In this document: positions 9,048-17,161 of the stretch, piece after piece | Numbering within the stretch: the stretch's first letter is position 1 | Layout of the letters: each line of letters opens with the position of its first letter | From: Occultella kanbiaonis | GTDB lineage: Bacteria > Actinomycetota > Actinomycetes > Actinomycetales > Beutenbergiaceae | Direction of reading: 5' to 3' | Assembly (NCBI RefSeq): GCF_009708215.1 | Contig: NZ_CP046175.1 | Location: 1,798,001 to 1,862,000, forward strand | DNA length: 64,000 bases | Program-made: the position numbers and the translations under genes | The notes under the pieces: generated by a model | Databases searched by the model: none | What the model was told of the DNA's origin: nothing | The model's input: the letters and a program-made list of their open reading frames with translations, nothing else

Positions 9048-9629
9048 TCAGATGTAGATCGCCGGGTCGATCAGGTCCTCGGGGGATGCCTCGGCCGGCC
9101 GGGGCCGCGGGCGACCGGGCACGCCCACCACCACGTCGCCGTCGGCCACGTCCTTGACCACGACGGCGTTCGCGCCGATCTGCACGTCGCTGCCGATGGT
9201 GACCGGTCCGAGGACCTTCGCCCCGGCTCCGATCACCACGTTGTTCCCGACGGTCGGGTGGCGCTTGCCGTGCGACATGGTGCGCCCGCCGAGGGTCGAC
9301 CCGTGGAACATCAGGACGTCCTCGCCGACCTCGGCGGTCTCACCGATGACGACACCCATCCCGTGGTCGATGAAGAATCGCCGGCCGATCACGGCGCCGG
9401 GGTGGATCTCCACCCCCGTGAGCGTGCGCGCCAGCTGGGAGATGATCCGGGCCGGCAGCCGCAGCAGCGGCGAGACGTGCCACACCTTGTGCGCGACCCG
9501 GTGCAGCCACAGGGCGTGCACCCCGGAGTAGGTCAGCGCGACCTCGACCCGGGTGCGCGCCGCCGGGTCCCGACGGCGCGCCGTGGCCAGGTCCTCCGCG
9601 ATCAGTGCGCGCAGTGGCAGATGGTGCAC
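9048..9629 (-). CDS. cysE: Serine O-acetyltransferase
   Basis: CysE/EpsC-type enzyme of 193 residues that makes O-acetylserine from serine and acetyl-CoA, the first step of cysteine synthesis. It has the left-handed beta-helix hexapeptide repeats ([19 protein letters not shown], then ETAEVGEDV and [13 protein letters not shown]) and the catalytic His in the HGMG/HGK motifs. It starts with GTG one base after the stop of cysK and shares its operon, so translation is probably coupled. The short N-terminal region is typical of the Gram-positive EpsC form. Confidence 0.95.
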   Translation of the reverse strand: MHHLPLRALIAEDLATARRRDPAARTRVEVALTYSGVHALWLHRVAHKVWHVSPLLRLPARIISQLARTLTGVEIHPGAVIGRRFFIDHGMGVVIGETAEVGEDVLMFHGSTLGGRTMSHGKRHPTVGNNVVIGAGAKVLGPVTIGSDVQIGANAVVVKDVADGDVVVGVPGRPRPRPAEASPEDLIDPAIYI

Positions 9630-9630
9630 G

Positions 9631-10566
9631 TTACTCGGCGAGGTCCGCGAACAGGATCGTGGACAGGTAGCGCTCGCCGAAGGACGGGATCACGACCACG
9701 ATCGTCTTTCCGGCGTTCTCCGGGCGGGCCGCGACCTGCAGGGCGGCGTCGATCGCGGCGCCGGAGGAGATGCCCACCAGCAGACCCTCCTCGGTCGCGG
9801 CGCGGCGGGCCACCTTGACGGCGGTCTCGGCGTTGACGTCGATGACCTCGTCGTAGATCGAGGTGTCCAGGATCTCCGGCACGAAGTTCGCGCCGAGGCC
9901 CTGGATCTTGTGCGGACCTGGCTGGCCGCCGTTGAGGATCGGTGACTCGGCGGGCTCGACCGCGATGATCTGCACCCCGGGCTTGCGCTCCTTGAGGACC
10001 TGCCCGACGCCGGTGATGGTGCCGCCGGTGCCGATGCCGGCCACCACGATGTCGACGGCGCCGTCGGTGTCGTTCCAGATCTCCTCGGCCGTGGTGCGGC
10101 GGTGGATCTCGGGGTTGGCCTCGTTCGCGAACTGGCGCGCCAGGATCGAGCCGGGCCGCTCGGCCGCGATGGCCTCGGCGCGGGCGACCGCGCCCTTCAT
10201 GCCCTCGGCGCCCGGGGTCAGGATCAGCTCGGCGCCGTAGGCCTTGAGCAGCATCTTGCGCTCGTTCGACATCGTCTCGGGCATGGTCAGCACCACGTCG
10301 TAGCCGCGGGCGGCGCCGACGAACGCCAGCGCGATGCCGGTGTTGCCGCTGGTCGCCTCGATGATCGTGCCGCCCGGCTGGAGCTCGCCGGAGGCCTCGG
10401 CAGCATCCACGATGGCCACACCGATCCGGTCCTTGACGCTGTTCGCCGGGTTGTAGAACTCGAGCTTGGCGAGCACGGTGGCGCCGACGCCCTCGGTGAG
10501 GCGGTTCAGCCGCACCAGGGGCGTGTTGCCGATCAGTGCGGTCGCGTTGTCGTAGATGCGGGCCAT
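9631..10566 (-). CDS. cysK: Cysteine synthase A (O-acetylserine sulfhydrylase)
   Basis: A 311-residue PLP enzyme that converts O-acetylserine plus sulfide to cysteine. The PLP lysine is K45 in NSVKDR, and the substrate loop is TSGNTG around residue 72-77. The GTGGTITG phosphate-binding loop and the C-terminal [10 protein letters not shown] are present. The ATG at 10566 has GGAGGA upstream, which decides against an in-frame start nine codons earlier. It is the first gene of a cysK-cysE operon. No cysteine-codon leader ORF was found upstream, unlike at the cbs locus. Confidence 0.97.
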   Translation of the reverse strand: MARIYDNATALIGNTPLVRLNRLTEGVGATVLAKLEFYNPANSVKDRIGVAIVDAAEASGELQPGGTIIEATSGNTGIALAFVGAARGYDVVLTMPETMSNERKMLLKAYGAELILTPGAEGMKGAVARAEAIAAERPGSILARQFANEANPEIHRRTTAEEIWNDTDGAVDIVVAGIGTGGTITGVGQVLKERKPGVQIIAVEPAESPILNGGQPGPHKIQGLGANFVPEILDTSIYDEVIDVNAETAVKVARRAATEEGLLVGISSGAAIDAALQVAARPENAGKTIVVVIPSFGERYLSTILFADLAE

Positions 10567-10762
10567 GGTTCCTCCGGGTGGCTTCGTCTGCATGGGCGGT
10601 CAGCCGCTCGACCGGAGGTCCTCACCGACCGATTGGTTGAACGGACGACTTTCGTTACGCCGTCATCCTTCCACCACCGACACGCACCACGCACCCCGTC
10701 GTGTGCTCGGGAGTGCGGCAACGCCCGACGGCGGCCGGGCGGGTCGTGTGCGTCCCGTCAGC

Positions 10763-10794
10763 TAATCTTGTCGAACTAGTTTTTGCGAACTAGT
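10763..10794 (+). promoter_or_regulatory. padR promoter with direct-repeat operator
   Basis: Two copies of GAACTAGT at 10773-10780 and 10787-10794, spaced 14 bases apart, follow a -10-like TAATCT (10763-10768). They overlap the expected transcription start. The position suggests autoregulation by the PadR protein encoded directly downstream. This repeat is not the ATGT/ACAT motif typical of PadR proteins. Confidence 0.5.
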
Positions 10795-10803
10795 CTGGTG
10801 CGC

Positions 10804-11442
10804 ATGCCCCGACGAATGACGAACCTGCTCGGCCTCGCCGTGCTCGTCTACCTCGAAGAACGACCGATGCACGCCTACGAGCTGCATCGCCAGTTGCTCG
10901 ATCGCGATGCCGCGCAGACCTTCCGGCTGAGCTACGGCGCGCTCTACAGCGTGGTCCGGCAGCTCGATGCGGCGGGCTTCATCAGTCCATCGGGCACCGA
11001 CCGCGCCGGCCGAATGCCCGAGCGCACCACCTACACGGTGACCGGCGAGGGCCGTGCCGAGACGCGCCGGTGGCTCAGTCGCCTCATCGCCGAGCCGCAG
11101 CATGAGTACCCCGCCTTCGCGGCCGCGCTCTCGCTCATCGTCGTGCTGCCCCTGGACGACGCGCGCACCCTGCTGGAAGCCCGGCTGGAGCGTCTCGGGG
11201 GCGACGTCGCGGCCATCGCCGAGCAACGCACCGCGATCGTCGCCGGCGGGCTGCACCCGATCTTCGTGATCGAGGACGAGTACCGCGAGCGGGTGCTCGG
11301 CGCCGAGGCCGACTTCATCCAGACCCTGCTCGACCGCCTCGACGACCCGGATGCCGGCTGGACCGAGCCCTGGCGTGCCTACCACCAGGGGGTCGTCGGC
11401 GCTCCCGAGAACCCCGCGGACACCACAGGAGAACCGTCATGA
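10804..11442 (+). CDS. PadR family transcriptional regulator
   Basis: A 212-residue regulator with an N-terminal PadR winged helix (GLAVLVYLEERPMHAYEL...LSYGALYSVVRQLDAAGFI) and a helical C-terminal dimerisation region. PadR proteins repress nearby detoxification or transport genes and release DNA on binding phenolic or cationic ligands. The ATG at 10804 gives the usual family start; the GTG at 10798 and ATG at 10816 are alternatives. The stop overlaps the start of the FAD monooxygenase by four bases (ATGA), so the two are co-transcribed. The regulator probably controls that enzyme. Confidence 0.9.
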   Translation: MPRRMTNLLGLAVLVYLEERPMHAYELHRQLLDRDAAQTFRLSYGALYSVVRQLDAAGFISPSGTDRAGRMPERTTYTVTGEGRAETRRWLSRLIAEPQHEYPAFAAALSLIVVLPLDDARTLLEARLERLGGDVAAIAEQRTAIVAGGLHPIFVIEDEYRERVLGAEADFIQTLLDRLDDPDAGWTEPWRAYHQGVVGAPENPADTTGEPS

Positions 11443-12650
11443 CCGCAGCACGAACAGCACTCGTCATCGGTGGTGGTGTCGCCGGCTCGGCGGCTGCCGT
11501 CGCCCTGACCCGGGCCGGGATCGAGGTGAGGGTGGTCGAGGCGCGTGAGCGCGCCGACCGCGACCGCGGCTCGTTCCTGACGCTCGCGACCAACGGCATC
11601 GACGCCCTGCGGGCGATCGAGGCCGACGGGCGCGTGCTCGAGGCGGGCTTCCCGACGGCGGCGATGACCATGCGCAGCCATACCGGCAAGCTGCTCGGCA
11701 CCACCAGCACCGGCAGCGCGCTCGCGGACGGCACCGTCAGCCAGACCATCCGCCGCGCCGATCTGGTCCGAGCGCTCCAGGCCGAGGTCGAGGCACGGGG
11801 GATCGAGATCCGGTACGGGCGTCGCCTGGTCGGGCTGGACGCCGGCCCGGGGCGGGTGCGCGCCGAGTTCGACGACGGAAGCGTTGCGGAGGCGGACCTT
11901 CTGGTGGGCGCGGACGGCATCTACTCCACCGTGCGTCGTCTCGCGCTGCCGGCGTCGCCCGGGCCCGTCTACTCCGGCCTGGTGACCACGGGCGGGTACG
12001 CGCCCGGGCTGGCGCTGGGTTCGCCGCCCGGCGACTACGAGATGATCTTCGGCAAGCGCGCGTTCTTCGGCTTCGCGGTGGCACCGGGCGACGAGGCGTG
12101 GTGGTTCGTGAACCTGCCCCAGCGCCGTGAACCGGCTCGGGGAGAGCTGGACGCGGTGGGCGCGGCGCAGTGGCGTGCACGGTTCGCCGAGCTGTACGCG
12201 GACGACGCCGGGCCGGCTCTGGAGATCATCGCCGCCACTGCCGACTTCGCGCCGATGACTCCGATCCAGACCGTTCCACGGCTGCGACCCTGGTCCTCGG
12301 GCCGGGTCATCGTGATCGGCGACGCTGCCCACGCGCCGTCGCCGACGTCGGGTCAGGGCGCCTCGCTCGCCATCGAGGACGCGGTGGTGCTCGCCATGGC
12401 GCTGCGTGACGGCGACAGTGTCGAGGAGGCGTTCGCCCAGGTCGAGGCCGTTCGCCGGCCGCGCGTCGAGGCGATCATCCGGATGGCCGCCCGGATCAAC
12501 AACAACAAGGCGCCCGGGCCCGTCGGCCGGCTCGTCCGGGACGCGGTCCTGCCCAGGATCCTCGGCTCGGCGATGGCACAGAACGGCGCCAACCGGGCCT
12601 CCGAACACCATCTCGACTGGACGGCCGGCCTCACCCAGGGCAGCCGCTGA
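11439..12650 (+). CDS. FAD-dependent aromatic monooxygenase
   Basis: A 403-residue class A flavoprotein monooxygenase. The N-terminal dinucleotide-binding motif GGGVAG (11-16) and the C-terminal FAD-ribityl motif GDAAHAPSPTSGQG (about 288-301) are both present, as is the intermediate DG segment VGADGIYS. The family hydroxylates phenols, polyketides or antibiotics such as tetracycline or rifampicin with NAD(P)H and O2. The substrate here is unknown. It is translationally coupled to the PadR gene, which suggests induction by a small aromatic molecule. Confidence 0.88.
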   Translation: MTAARTALVIGGGVAGSAAAVALTRAGIEVRVVEARERADRDRGSFLTLATNGIDALRAIEADGRVLEAGFPTAAMTMRSHTGKLLGTTSTGSALADGTVSQTIRRADLVRALQAEVEARGIEIRYGRRLVGLDAGPGRVRAEFDDGSVAEADLLVGADGIYSTVRRLALPASPGPVYSGLVTTGGYAPGLALGSPPGDYEMIFGKRAFFGFAVAPGDEAWWFVNLPQRREPARGELDAVGAAQWRARFAELYADDAGPALEIIAATADFAPMTPIQTVPRLRPWSSGRVIVIGDAAHAPSPTSGQGASLAIEDAVVLAMALRDGDSVEEAFAQVEAVRRPRVEAIIRMAARINNNKAPGPVGRLVRDAVLPRILGSAMAQNGANRASEHHLDWTAGLTQGSR

Positions 12651-12662
12651 CGCACCCCCCGA

Positions 12663-13703
12663 TCAGGCGAGCGGCCCGCCCGAGGAGGATCCGCCGTCGG
12701 GCATCGGCGTCCGTGCCCGGACTGCCACCGTGTTCAAGAGAGCGGCGCCGCGCTCGGCGTCGGGGACCGTCACCACGACGACGCGCCCGCCGCTGCGCTG
12801 GATGCTGATCGCCGGGCCCTTGCGGACGACGAGGCCGGTGCGGCCGCGCACGTCCGTGCGTAGGCCCCAGCCGCCGAACTCTGCGAACGGGGAGATGGTG
12901 ATCGCGTCCGCGCGCTCCACCTCGTCCGCCGGCACCCGGATGCGGGGCCACCCGTACAGGCCACGAGCGGTGAGGCCGCGCGCGTCCACCCGCACCGACC
13001 AGGAGGTGGTCGCGGCGACCAGGGCGGCCGTCGCGGCCAGGACCGGGATCAGCCACCACTGGCCGGTGAGCACGCCCAGCACCGCGCTACCGGCGAGCAC
13101 CACCACCACGAGCGTCCACAGCAACCACGGGCGCGCAGGAGTCACCGTCCGGATCCAGACGGCGGTCTCGGTCGGCCCGAGCGGGAGCCGGGCCGCATCG
13201 GCCGCAAGTTCGCCCGTCGCGGCCTGCGGAGGATCGGAGCCGGCCAGGGCGCCGACGGCCGCGCCGACGACGGCCAGCGCGAGCAGGCCAAGGGCGATGG
13301 TGGTACCCGGGTCGCCGGCCTGCTCGGCGGTCGGGACGTCCAGCTGCACCCAGCACATGCCCACCAGCAGCACCGCGTACATCGCCGCCATCCCCGCTGA
13401 GATCCCCACGATCATCCGGCGGTTCAGGGCACTACGGCCGGTGACGACCGACAGGGTCGCGGTCACGGCGAGCGTGGCGAGGCCGAGGATCAGCATCGGC
13501 GCGACCAGCCCGGCGAACGAGCCGGTCCGGTCCACGCCCGAGATGCCCCAGTGAACGGCGACCGGGTCGGGCAGTCGGTCGCGCCAGGACAGCACGAGGG
13601 CGTAGGCGCCGCCCAGGAGCAGTGCGGGCAGCACCGCGCCGAGCGCGATCGCGCGGCCCCGATGTGGCAAGGGTGTCCGGGACTCTCCGGCAGCAACGGT
13701 CAT
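12663..13703 (-). CDS. DUF1648 domain membrane protein
   Basis: A 346-residue integral membrane protein. The DUF1648 signature (PDPVAVHWGISGVDRTG) follows the first membrane helix. Further helices lie around residues 67-115, 135-155 and 195-235. A soluble PH-like C-terminal domain ends the protein. Members occur next to YtrA-type GntR regulators in many Gram-positive bacteria, and that is the case here: the start overlaps the stop of the GntR gene by four bases. The role is unknown but may be linked to cell-envelope stress. Confidence 0.8.
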   Translation of the reverse strand: MTVAAGESRTPLPHRGRAIALGAVLPALLLGGAYALVLSWRDRLPDPVAVHWGISGVDRTGSFAGLVAPMLILGLATLAVTATLSVVTGRSALNRRMIVGISAGMAAMYAVLLVGMCWVQLDVPTAEQAGDPGTTIALGLLALAVVGAAVGALAGSDPPQAATGELAADAARLPLGPTETAVWIRTVTPARPWLLWTLVVVVLAGSAVLGVLTGQWWLIPVLAATAALVAATTSWSVRVDARGLTARGLYGWPRIRVPADEVERADAITISPFAEFGGWGLRTDVRGRTGLVVRKGPAISIQRSGGRVVVVTVPDAERGAALLNTVAVRARTPMPDGGSSSGGPLA

Positions 13704-14056
13704 CGGGTCTCCTCGTGAGTGAGCAGGCCCGCGAGGGCCTGACGGGTCAGTCCGAGCCGGTCGCCCTCGGCGACCAGAGTGTCCAGGGCGGCGCGCAGGT
13801 CCCGGAAGTCCCGCCCGCCGGTCGTCGAGACCGTGGCGCCGCGGCCGCGGCGGACCTCGAGCAGGCCCTCGTCGCGCAGGGTGCGGTAGGCGTGCAGGAC
13901 CGTGTGCACGTTCAGGTCGAGGGACTCGGCCAGCTCGCGGGCGCTCGGGAGCCGCTCGCCGGCGCTGAGCTCGCCGCGCACCACCGCGAGCCGGACCGCC
14001 GTGGCGATCTGGTCGAACAGCGGCGCGGCGCTGGTGGGGTCGACCGTGATGAGCAT
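13700..14056 (-). CDS. GntR family transcriptional regulator, YtrA subfamily
   Basis: A short 118-residue GntR protein with the N-terminal winged helix (APLFDQIATAVRLAVVRGELSAG...LPSARELAESLDLNVHTVLHAYRTLRDEGLLE) and almost no effector domain, as in the YtrA subfamily. It is the first gene of an operon with the DUF1648 membrane protein. A leaderless promoter places the transcription start at the ATG. A perfect palindrome sits in the promoter spacer, so autorepression is likely. Confidence 0.92.
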   Translation of the reverse strand: MLITVDPTSAAPLFDQIATAVRLAVVRGELSAGERLPSARELAESLDLNVHTVLHAYRTLRDEGLLEVRRGRGATVSTTGGRDFRDLRAALDTLVAEGDRLGLTRQALAGLLTHEETR

Positions 14057-14062
14057 GGCCTC

Positions 14063-14091
14063 ATTCTATTGTTCTAGTTGAACTAGAACAA
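14063..14091 (-). promoter_or_regulatory. YtrA-type operator inside leaderless gntR promoter
   Basis: A perfect inverted repeat with 11-base arms (TTGTTCTAGTT and AACTAGAACAA) around a single central G covers 14069-14091. On the minus strand the outer arm gives a -35-like TTGTTC (14086-14091). A -10-like TAGAAT lies at 14063-14068 with a 17-base spacer. The expected start point falls on the A of the ATG at 14056. A repressor bound here would occlude the whole promoter. Confidence 0.75.
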
Positions 14092-14099
14092 CTTGGGTG

Positions 14100-14434
14100 A
14101 GGCGGCGTACGCAGGGTGAGGGATCCGTCACACCCCGCGCGCCCGGGCGGGTGGCAACAGGGTGCGAGGTGTCCCGCGAGCGGAATCTTGGGTATCATCT
14201 CTGAGGCGCATCGTGACCTCGAAGGTCCCGTGTGCCCACGGGTGGCACGCCCGCGACCGGGATTCCGGCGCAGACGTTGACAGCCAGGTTAGTGGGGAAG
14301 CGCCCTTCACCGGGATGGCGACCTCGCCCTCACCGACATGAGCGCCGGGGTGACCCGGGGGTCGGGCGTGTGGGGGAGCAGGAGCAAGGTGCCACTAGAG
14401 CGCACACCGTAATCGCAAGGAGCAGAGGACACGC
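14100..14434. other. Untranslated region upstream of rpsN
   Basis: This stretch of about 335 bases has no supported gene. It holds a small hairpin (GTGCC...GGCAC near 14231-14247) and a TTGACA hexamer near 14277-14282 without a good matching -10. GGAGCAGAGGA lies just before rpsN. I looked for a Zur box (TGAAAATGATTTTCA-like), which usually controls zinc-free ribosomal genes, and did not see a good match. Confidence 0.4.
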
Positions 14435-14740
14435 ATGGCGAAGAAGTCCAAGATCGCCCGCGACGCGCAGCGTCGCGTGATCGTGGCACGGTACGCCGAG
14501 CGCCGCGCCGAGCTGAAGAAGACGTCGGTCAACCCGAACGTCGCCGAGGCCGAGCGGGACGCGGCCCTGGCCGCTCTGCACGCCCTGCCCCGGAACGCGA
14601 GCCCCACGCGTGTGCGCAACCGGGACGCAGCGGACGGACGCCCCCGCGGCTACCTCCGCAAGTTCGGACTCTCGCGGGTCAAGCTCCGTGACATGGCACT
14701 GCGCGGCGAGTTGCCGGGCGTGACGAAGTCCAGCTGGTAA
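14435..14740 (+). CDS. rpsN: 30S ribosomal protein S14, zinc-independent form
   Basis: A 101-residue S14 of the long, cysteine-free (C-minus) type. The conserved C-terminal RNA-binding segment [21 protein letters not shown] is present, and there is no CxxC zinc ribbon. Such paralogues replace the zinc-binding S14 when zinc is scarce. AAGGAGCAGAGG precedes the ATG. It leads a three-gene set (S14, L31B, L32), all cysteine-free and on the same strand. Confidence 0.96.
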   Translation: MAKKSKIARDAQRRVIVARYAERRAELKKTSVNPNVAEAERDAALAALHALPRNASPTRVRNRDAADGRPRGYLRKFGLSRVKLRDMALRGELPGVTKSSW

Positions 14741-14784
14741 TCACCGCACAACCCCCCATGCAGCGAACTAGGTAGGAAGCAGAC

Positions 14785-15042
14785 ATGAAGAACGACATCC
14801 ACCCGGATTACCACCCGATCGTGTTCCGGGACATCTCGGCGAACTTCTCGATCCTGACGAAGTCGACCCTGACGTCGGACGCCACGGTCGAGTGGGAGGA
14901 CGGCAACACCTACCCGGTGGTCGACGTCGACATCTCCGCGGCCTCGCACCCGTTCTACACGGGCAAGCAGAAGATCATGGACACCGCCGGCCGCGTCGAG
15001 AAGTTCCGTCGCCGCTACGCCAAGTCCGGCGACCAGGCCTGA
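14785..15042 (+). CDS. rpmE2: 50S ribosomal protein L31 type B (zinc-independent)
   Basis: An 85-residue L31 of type B, recognised by the start [16 protein letters not shown] and the motif [10 protein letters not shown] near the C-terminus. It lacks the CxxC of type A L31. AGGTAGGAAG lies a few bases before the ATG. In actinobacteria this form is usually induced on zinc limitation, and its neighbours here are zinc-free too. Confidence 0.96.
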   Translation: MKNDIHPDYHPIVFRDISANFSILTKSTLTSDATVEWEDGNTYPVVDVDISAASHPFYTGKQKIMDTAGRVEKFRRRYAKSGDQA

Positions 15043-15150
15043 TTTCTCCGGCGGGGCCCACACCGGGTCACCGACGGTCTGTGCATCACGCATCGGCGTG
15101 AGGCAGTTTCACGACGATGCTCCATCGAGGACGGAAGGGGAGGTAGAGCC

Positions 15151-15321
15151 ATGGCAGTTCCGAAGCGGAAGATGTCGCGCAGCAACACGCGTGCGCGTCG
15201 CTCACAGTGGAAGATGACGGCGGCGGACCTCGTACCTGTCCGCGCCGGCGGGCGCGAGGTCAAGGTGCCGCGGCGCCTGGCTCGCGCCGTCGAGCGTGGC
15301 CTGGTCGACGCCGACGACTGA
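15151..15321 (+). CDS. rpmF: 50S ribosomal protein L32
   Basis: A 56-residue protein starting [20 protein letters not shown], the L32 signature. The zinc-ribbon cysteines found in many L32 proteins are absent, in keeping with the zinc-free S14 and L31B genes upstream. GGGGAGGTAGAG provides a strong ribosome-binding site. It is the last gene of the set and is followed by a hairpin. Confidence 0.95.
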   Translation: MAVPKRKMSRSNTRARRSQWKMTAADLVPVRAGGREVKVPRRLARAVERGLVDADD

Positions 15322-15340
15322 TCCACCAGCGCAGCCTGGC

Positions 15341-15375
15341 GATGGCCGCTCCCTCCTCGTGAGGGGGCGGCCATC
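15341..15375 (+). terminator. Terminator-like hairpin after rpmF
   Basis: A 15-base-pair stem (GATGGCCGCTCCCTC with GAGGGGGCGGCCATC, one G-T wobble) closes a 5-base loop 20 bases after the rpmF stop. Confidence 0.75.
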
Positions 15376-15449
15376 GTCGTCTCTGCCCGACGGCGGAGCC
15401 CGCCCTGCGTGATCGGGCGACGGCCCCGTAGGGCGCGAGCACGCACGAA

Positions 15450-15476
15450 CGCCCGGGCCGCGAGGCGGCCCGGGCG
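15450..15476 (-). terminator. GC-rich hairpin downstream of tRNA-Gly
   Basis: A perfect 12-base-pair stem (CGCCCGGGCCGC / GCGGCCCGGGCG) with loop GAG lies just past the 3' end of the minus-strand tRNA-Gly. It could serve either strand. Confidence 0.6.
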
Positions 15477-15485
15477 TCCGGGGTC

Positions 15486-15559
15486 TGGAGCGGGTGACCG
15501 GGATCGAACCGGCACCATCTGCTTGGAAGGCAGAGGCTCTACCATTGAGCTACACCCGC
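15486..15559 (-). tRNA. tRNA-Gly (anticodon TCC)
   Basis: On the minus strand this folds as a full cloverleaf. The acceptor pairs GCGGGTG with CACCCGC, and the D-arm starts TAGCTCAATGG. The anticodon stem-loop is CTGCCTTCCAAGCAG with anticodon TCC, and the T-arm reads CCGGTTCGATCCCGG. The discriminator T and an encoded CCA follow (15486-15489). Confidence 0.97.
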
Positions 15560-15626
15560 AATGACTCGCCCATAAGGATACTGGGTCAACGGGAGTGCTC
15601 GGTCATCGCTAGACTCAGACCAGCAG

Positions 15627-15700
15627 CGGGGTGTGGCGCAGCTTGGTAGCGCATTGCGTTTGGGACGCAAGGGTCGCAGGTTCAAATCCTGTCACCCCGA
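15627..15700 (+). tRNA. tRNA-Pro (anticodon TGG)
   Basis: The acceptor arm pairs CGGGGTG with CACCCCG. The D-arm is GTGGCGCAGCTTGGTAGCGC, and the anticodon stem-loop TTGCGTTTGGGACGCAA carries TGG. The T-arm is GCAGGTTCAAATCCTGT. The discriminator is A. The CCA tail is not encoded. Confidence 0.97.
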
Positions 15701-15703
15701 CAA

Positions 15704-15744
15704 AGAAGAAGGCCAGACGGCGCCAGCCGTTCTGGCCTTCTTCT
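15704..15744 (+). terminator. Terminator after tRNA-Pro
   Basis: A perfect 14-base-pair stem (AGAAGAAGGCCAGA / TCTGGCCTTCTTCT) with a 13-base loop that itself contains CGGC/GCCG. The pyrimidine-rich 3' arm begins 31 bases after the tRNA. Confidence 0.85.
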
Positions 15745-15872
15745 CTGTCGCGGTGACACGATGCTGGGAGGAGGAACGCCCGGCGAGGAACGAGCCGGTC
15801 GTGACGCCGGTTCCTGTCACCCCGACCGGCGACCCCCATCTCCTAACCCGCGGCCCCCCAGGTACCGGCCCG

Positions 15873-16472
15873 CTACGTCAGGTCCCGGCGCATCAGCCAT
15901 CGCGTCAAGCCACCCGACGTCGAGGTGGTCCGGGCGACGCGCTCGAACCCGGCGGCCTCGAACAGCCCCGTCGTGCCGACGTAGGCGAACGCCGAACTGA
16001 TCCGCCCGCCCTCCGGGTCGATCGGGTACGCCTCGAGCGCCGGAGCTGCCCGGGTCGTGGCGTAGGCGACGGCGCCATCGAGCAGCTCGGCGGCCAGCCC
16101 CTGGCGTCGGAACGGTGGCCGGATCACGAAACAGATGACGCTCCAGACGGGAACGTCATCCACGGTCGGAATCGTGCGGGAATGGGTGAGGCGGTGATGG
16201 CTCGCCCGCGGGCTCACCGAGCACCAGCCCGCGGGCTCACCGTCGACGTAGGCCACGACCCCGGGCGGCGTGCCCTCCTCGGCGTACCGGCGCAGCCGGG
16301 CGGCCCGGTCAGGTCCGCGCAGGCCCTGGTTCTCCCGGTTCGGCAGCCGGTAACTCAAACACCAGCACACCGGGGCGTCCGGGTTCTTCGGCGCGAGGAT
16401 CGCGACGACATCGTCGAAGCGCTGAGCCGTTGCCGGGCGCACCTCGATCGCGCCCGGGTCTGCGCCGTTCAT
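15873..16472 (-). CDS. GNAT family N-acetyltransferase
   Basis: A 199-residue GNAT protein. The acetyl-CoA site is visible as VICFVIRPPFRRQGLAAELL (motif A, R/QxxGxG/A-like), followed by the aromatic and C-terminal strand TGLFEAAGFERVART. The ATG at 16472 overlaps the stop of the upstream AhpD-like gene by four bases, so the two form one minus-strand operon. The acceptor substrate is unknown. Confidence 0.88.
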   Translation of the reverse strand: MNGADPGAIEVRPATAQRFDDVVAILAPKNPDAPVCWCLSYRLPNRENQGLRGPDRAARLRRYAEEGTPPGVVAYVDGEPAGWCSVSPRASHHRLTHSRTIPTVDDVPVWSVICFVIRPPFRRQGLAAELLDGAVAYATTRAAPALEAYPIDPEGGRISSAFAYVGTTGLFEAAGFERVARTTSTSGGLTRWLMRRDLT

Positions 16473-17059
16473 GCGTTGCCGATCGGCCGACCGACCACCA
16501 TGCCCTCGAGCACCTCCGGGTCGAACGCCGCCGCCGTCTGCGGGTCGAGCCGGGCGCCGAGGCCGTCGAGGACGGTCGTGAAGAACAGGCGCGCGGCGAC
16601 GGCGTGCACGACGTCCGCGATCTCGGCGTCGGTGAACCCGACATCCCGGAGGGCGTCGACGTCCGCGGCAGCGACGGTGGAGGCGTCCTGGGCGACCTTC
16701 GTCGCGAACGCGTAGACGGCGGCGTCCTGAGCGGAGAGGGTCTGCCCGTCCGGCGCCAGGCCGAGCTGCTCGAGGGTGTCGCCGTCGCCGCACACGTCCC
16801 GCAGGAATTTGCTGTGCGCCACCGTGCAGTATGTCGAGCGCCGGGCGCGCGCCGCCGCGATGGTCACCAGCTCGAACCGGCGCCGATCCATGCCGCCGCG
16901 GATCGTCAGGTTGAGGTTCGCCCACGCGCTCGCCACGTCCGGCCGGGTCGAGAAGCAGCCGGCGTAGTCGGGCAGGAAGCCCCAGCTGCTCCGCTGGGAG
17001 TGGTACCACTCGGCGAGCGCACCCTCGGCCGCGCTCTCGGCCGTCGTGTCGATGAACAT
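16469..17059 (-). CDS. Peroxidase-related enzyme, AhpD/carboxymuconolactone decarboxylase-like
   Basis: A 196-residue all-helical protein of the AhpD-like fold. The characteristic segment is STYCTVAHSKFL, with Cys78 and His82 in C-x3-H spacing. Two-cysteine AhpD enzymes carry CxxC, so this has only one of the redox cysteines, as the uncharacterised 'peroxidase-related' branch does. The ATG at 17059 is chosen; a TTG two codons upstream is the alternative. It shares an operon with the GNAT gene and is divergent from an ArsR regulator whose operator lies in the shared intergenic region. Confidence 0.8.
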   Translation of the reverse strand: MFIDTTAESAAEGALAEWYHSQRSSWGFLPDYAGCFSTRPDVASAWANLNLTIRGGMDRRRFELVTIAAARARRSTYCTVAHSKFLRDVCGDGDTLEQLGLAPDGQTLSAQDAAVYAFATKVAQDASTVAAADVDALRDVGFTDAEIADVVHAVAARLFFTTVLDGLGARLDPQTAAAFDPEVLEGMVVGRPIGNA

Positions 17060-17136
17060 GGCCAATCGTCCCGCCGCACATCCGTGCAGACAAGTAGGGA
17101 CGAGGGCGACCGGCCCCGAACATTGCTGGACAGGTA

Positions 17137-17161
17137 TATAACCAGTCGGATATGTTATCCG
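17137..17161 (+). promoter_or_regulatory. Leaderless promoter and operator of the ArsR gene
   Basis: A -10-like TATAAC (17137-17142) is placed so that transcription should begin at or near the ATG at 17152. The inverted repeat CGGATA-TGT-TATCCG (17147-17161) overlaps that start point, where an ArsR-type dimer would block initiation. This is an unusually AT-rich spot in the region. Confidence 0.5.

Noticed and set aside
10567-10762. Cysteine-codon leader upstream of cysK
   Set aside because: I searched the minus-strand leader of cysK for a short ORF with clustered Cys codons, as found at cbs, and saw none.
14100-14434. Zur operator upstream of the zinc-free ribosomal genes
   Set aside because: I looked for a TGAAAATGATTTTCA-like palindrome and found only weak partial matches such as GGTATCATC, so no site is called.
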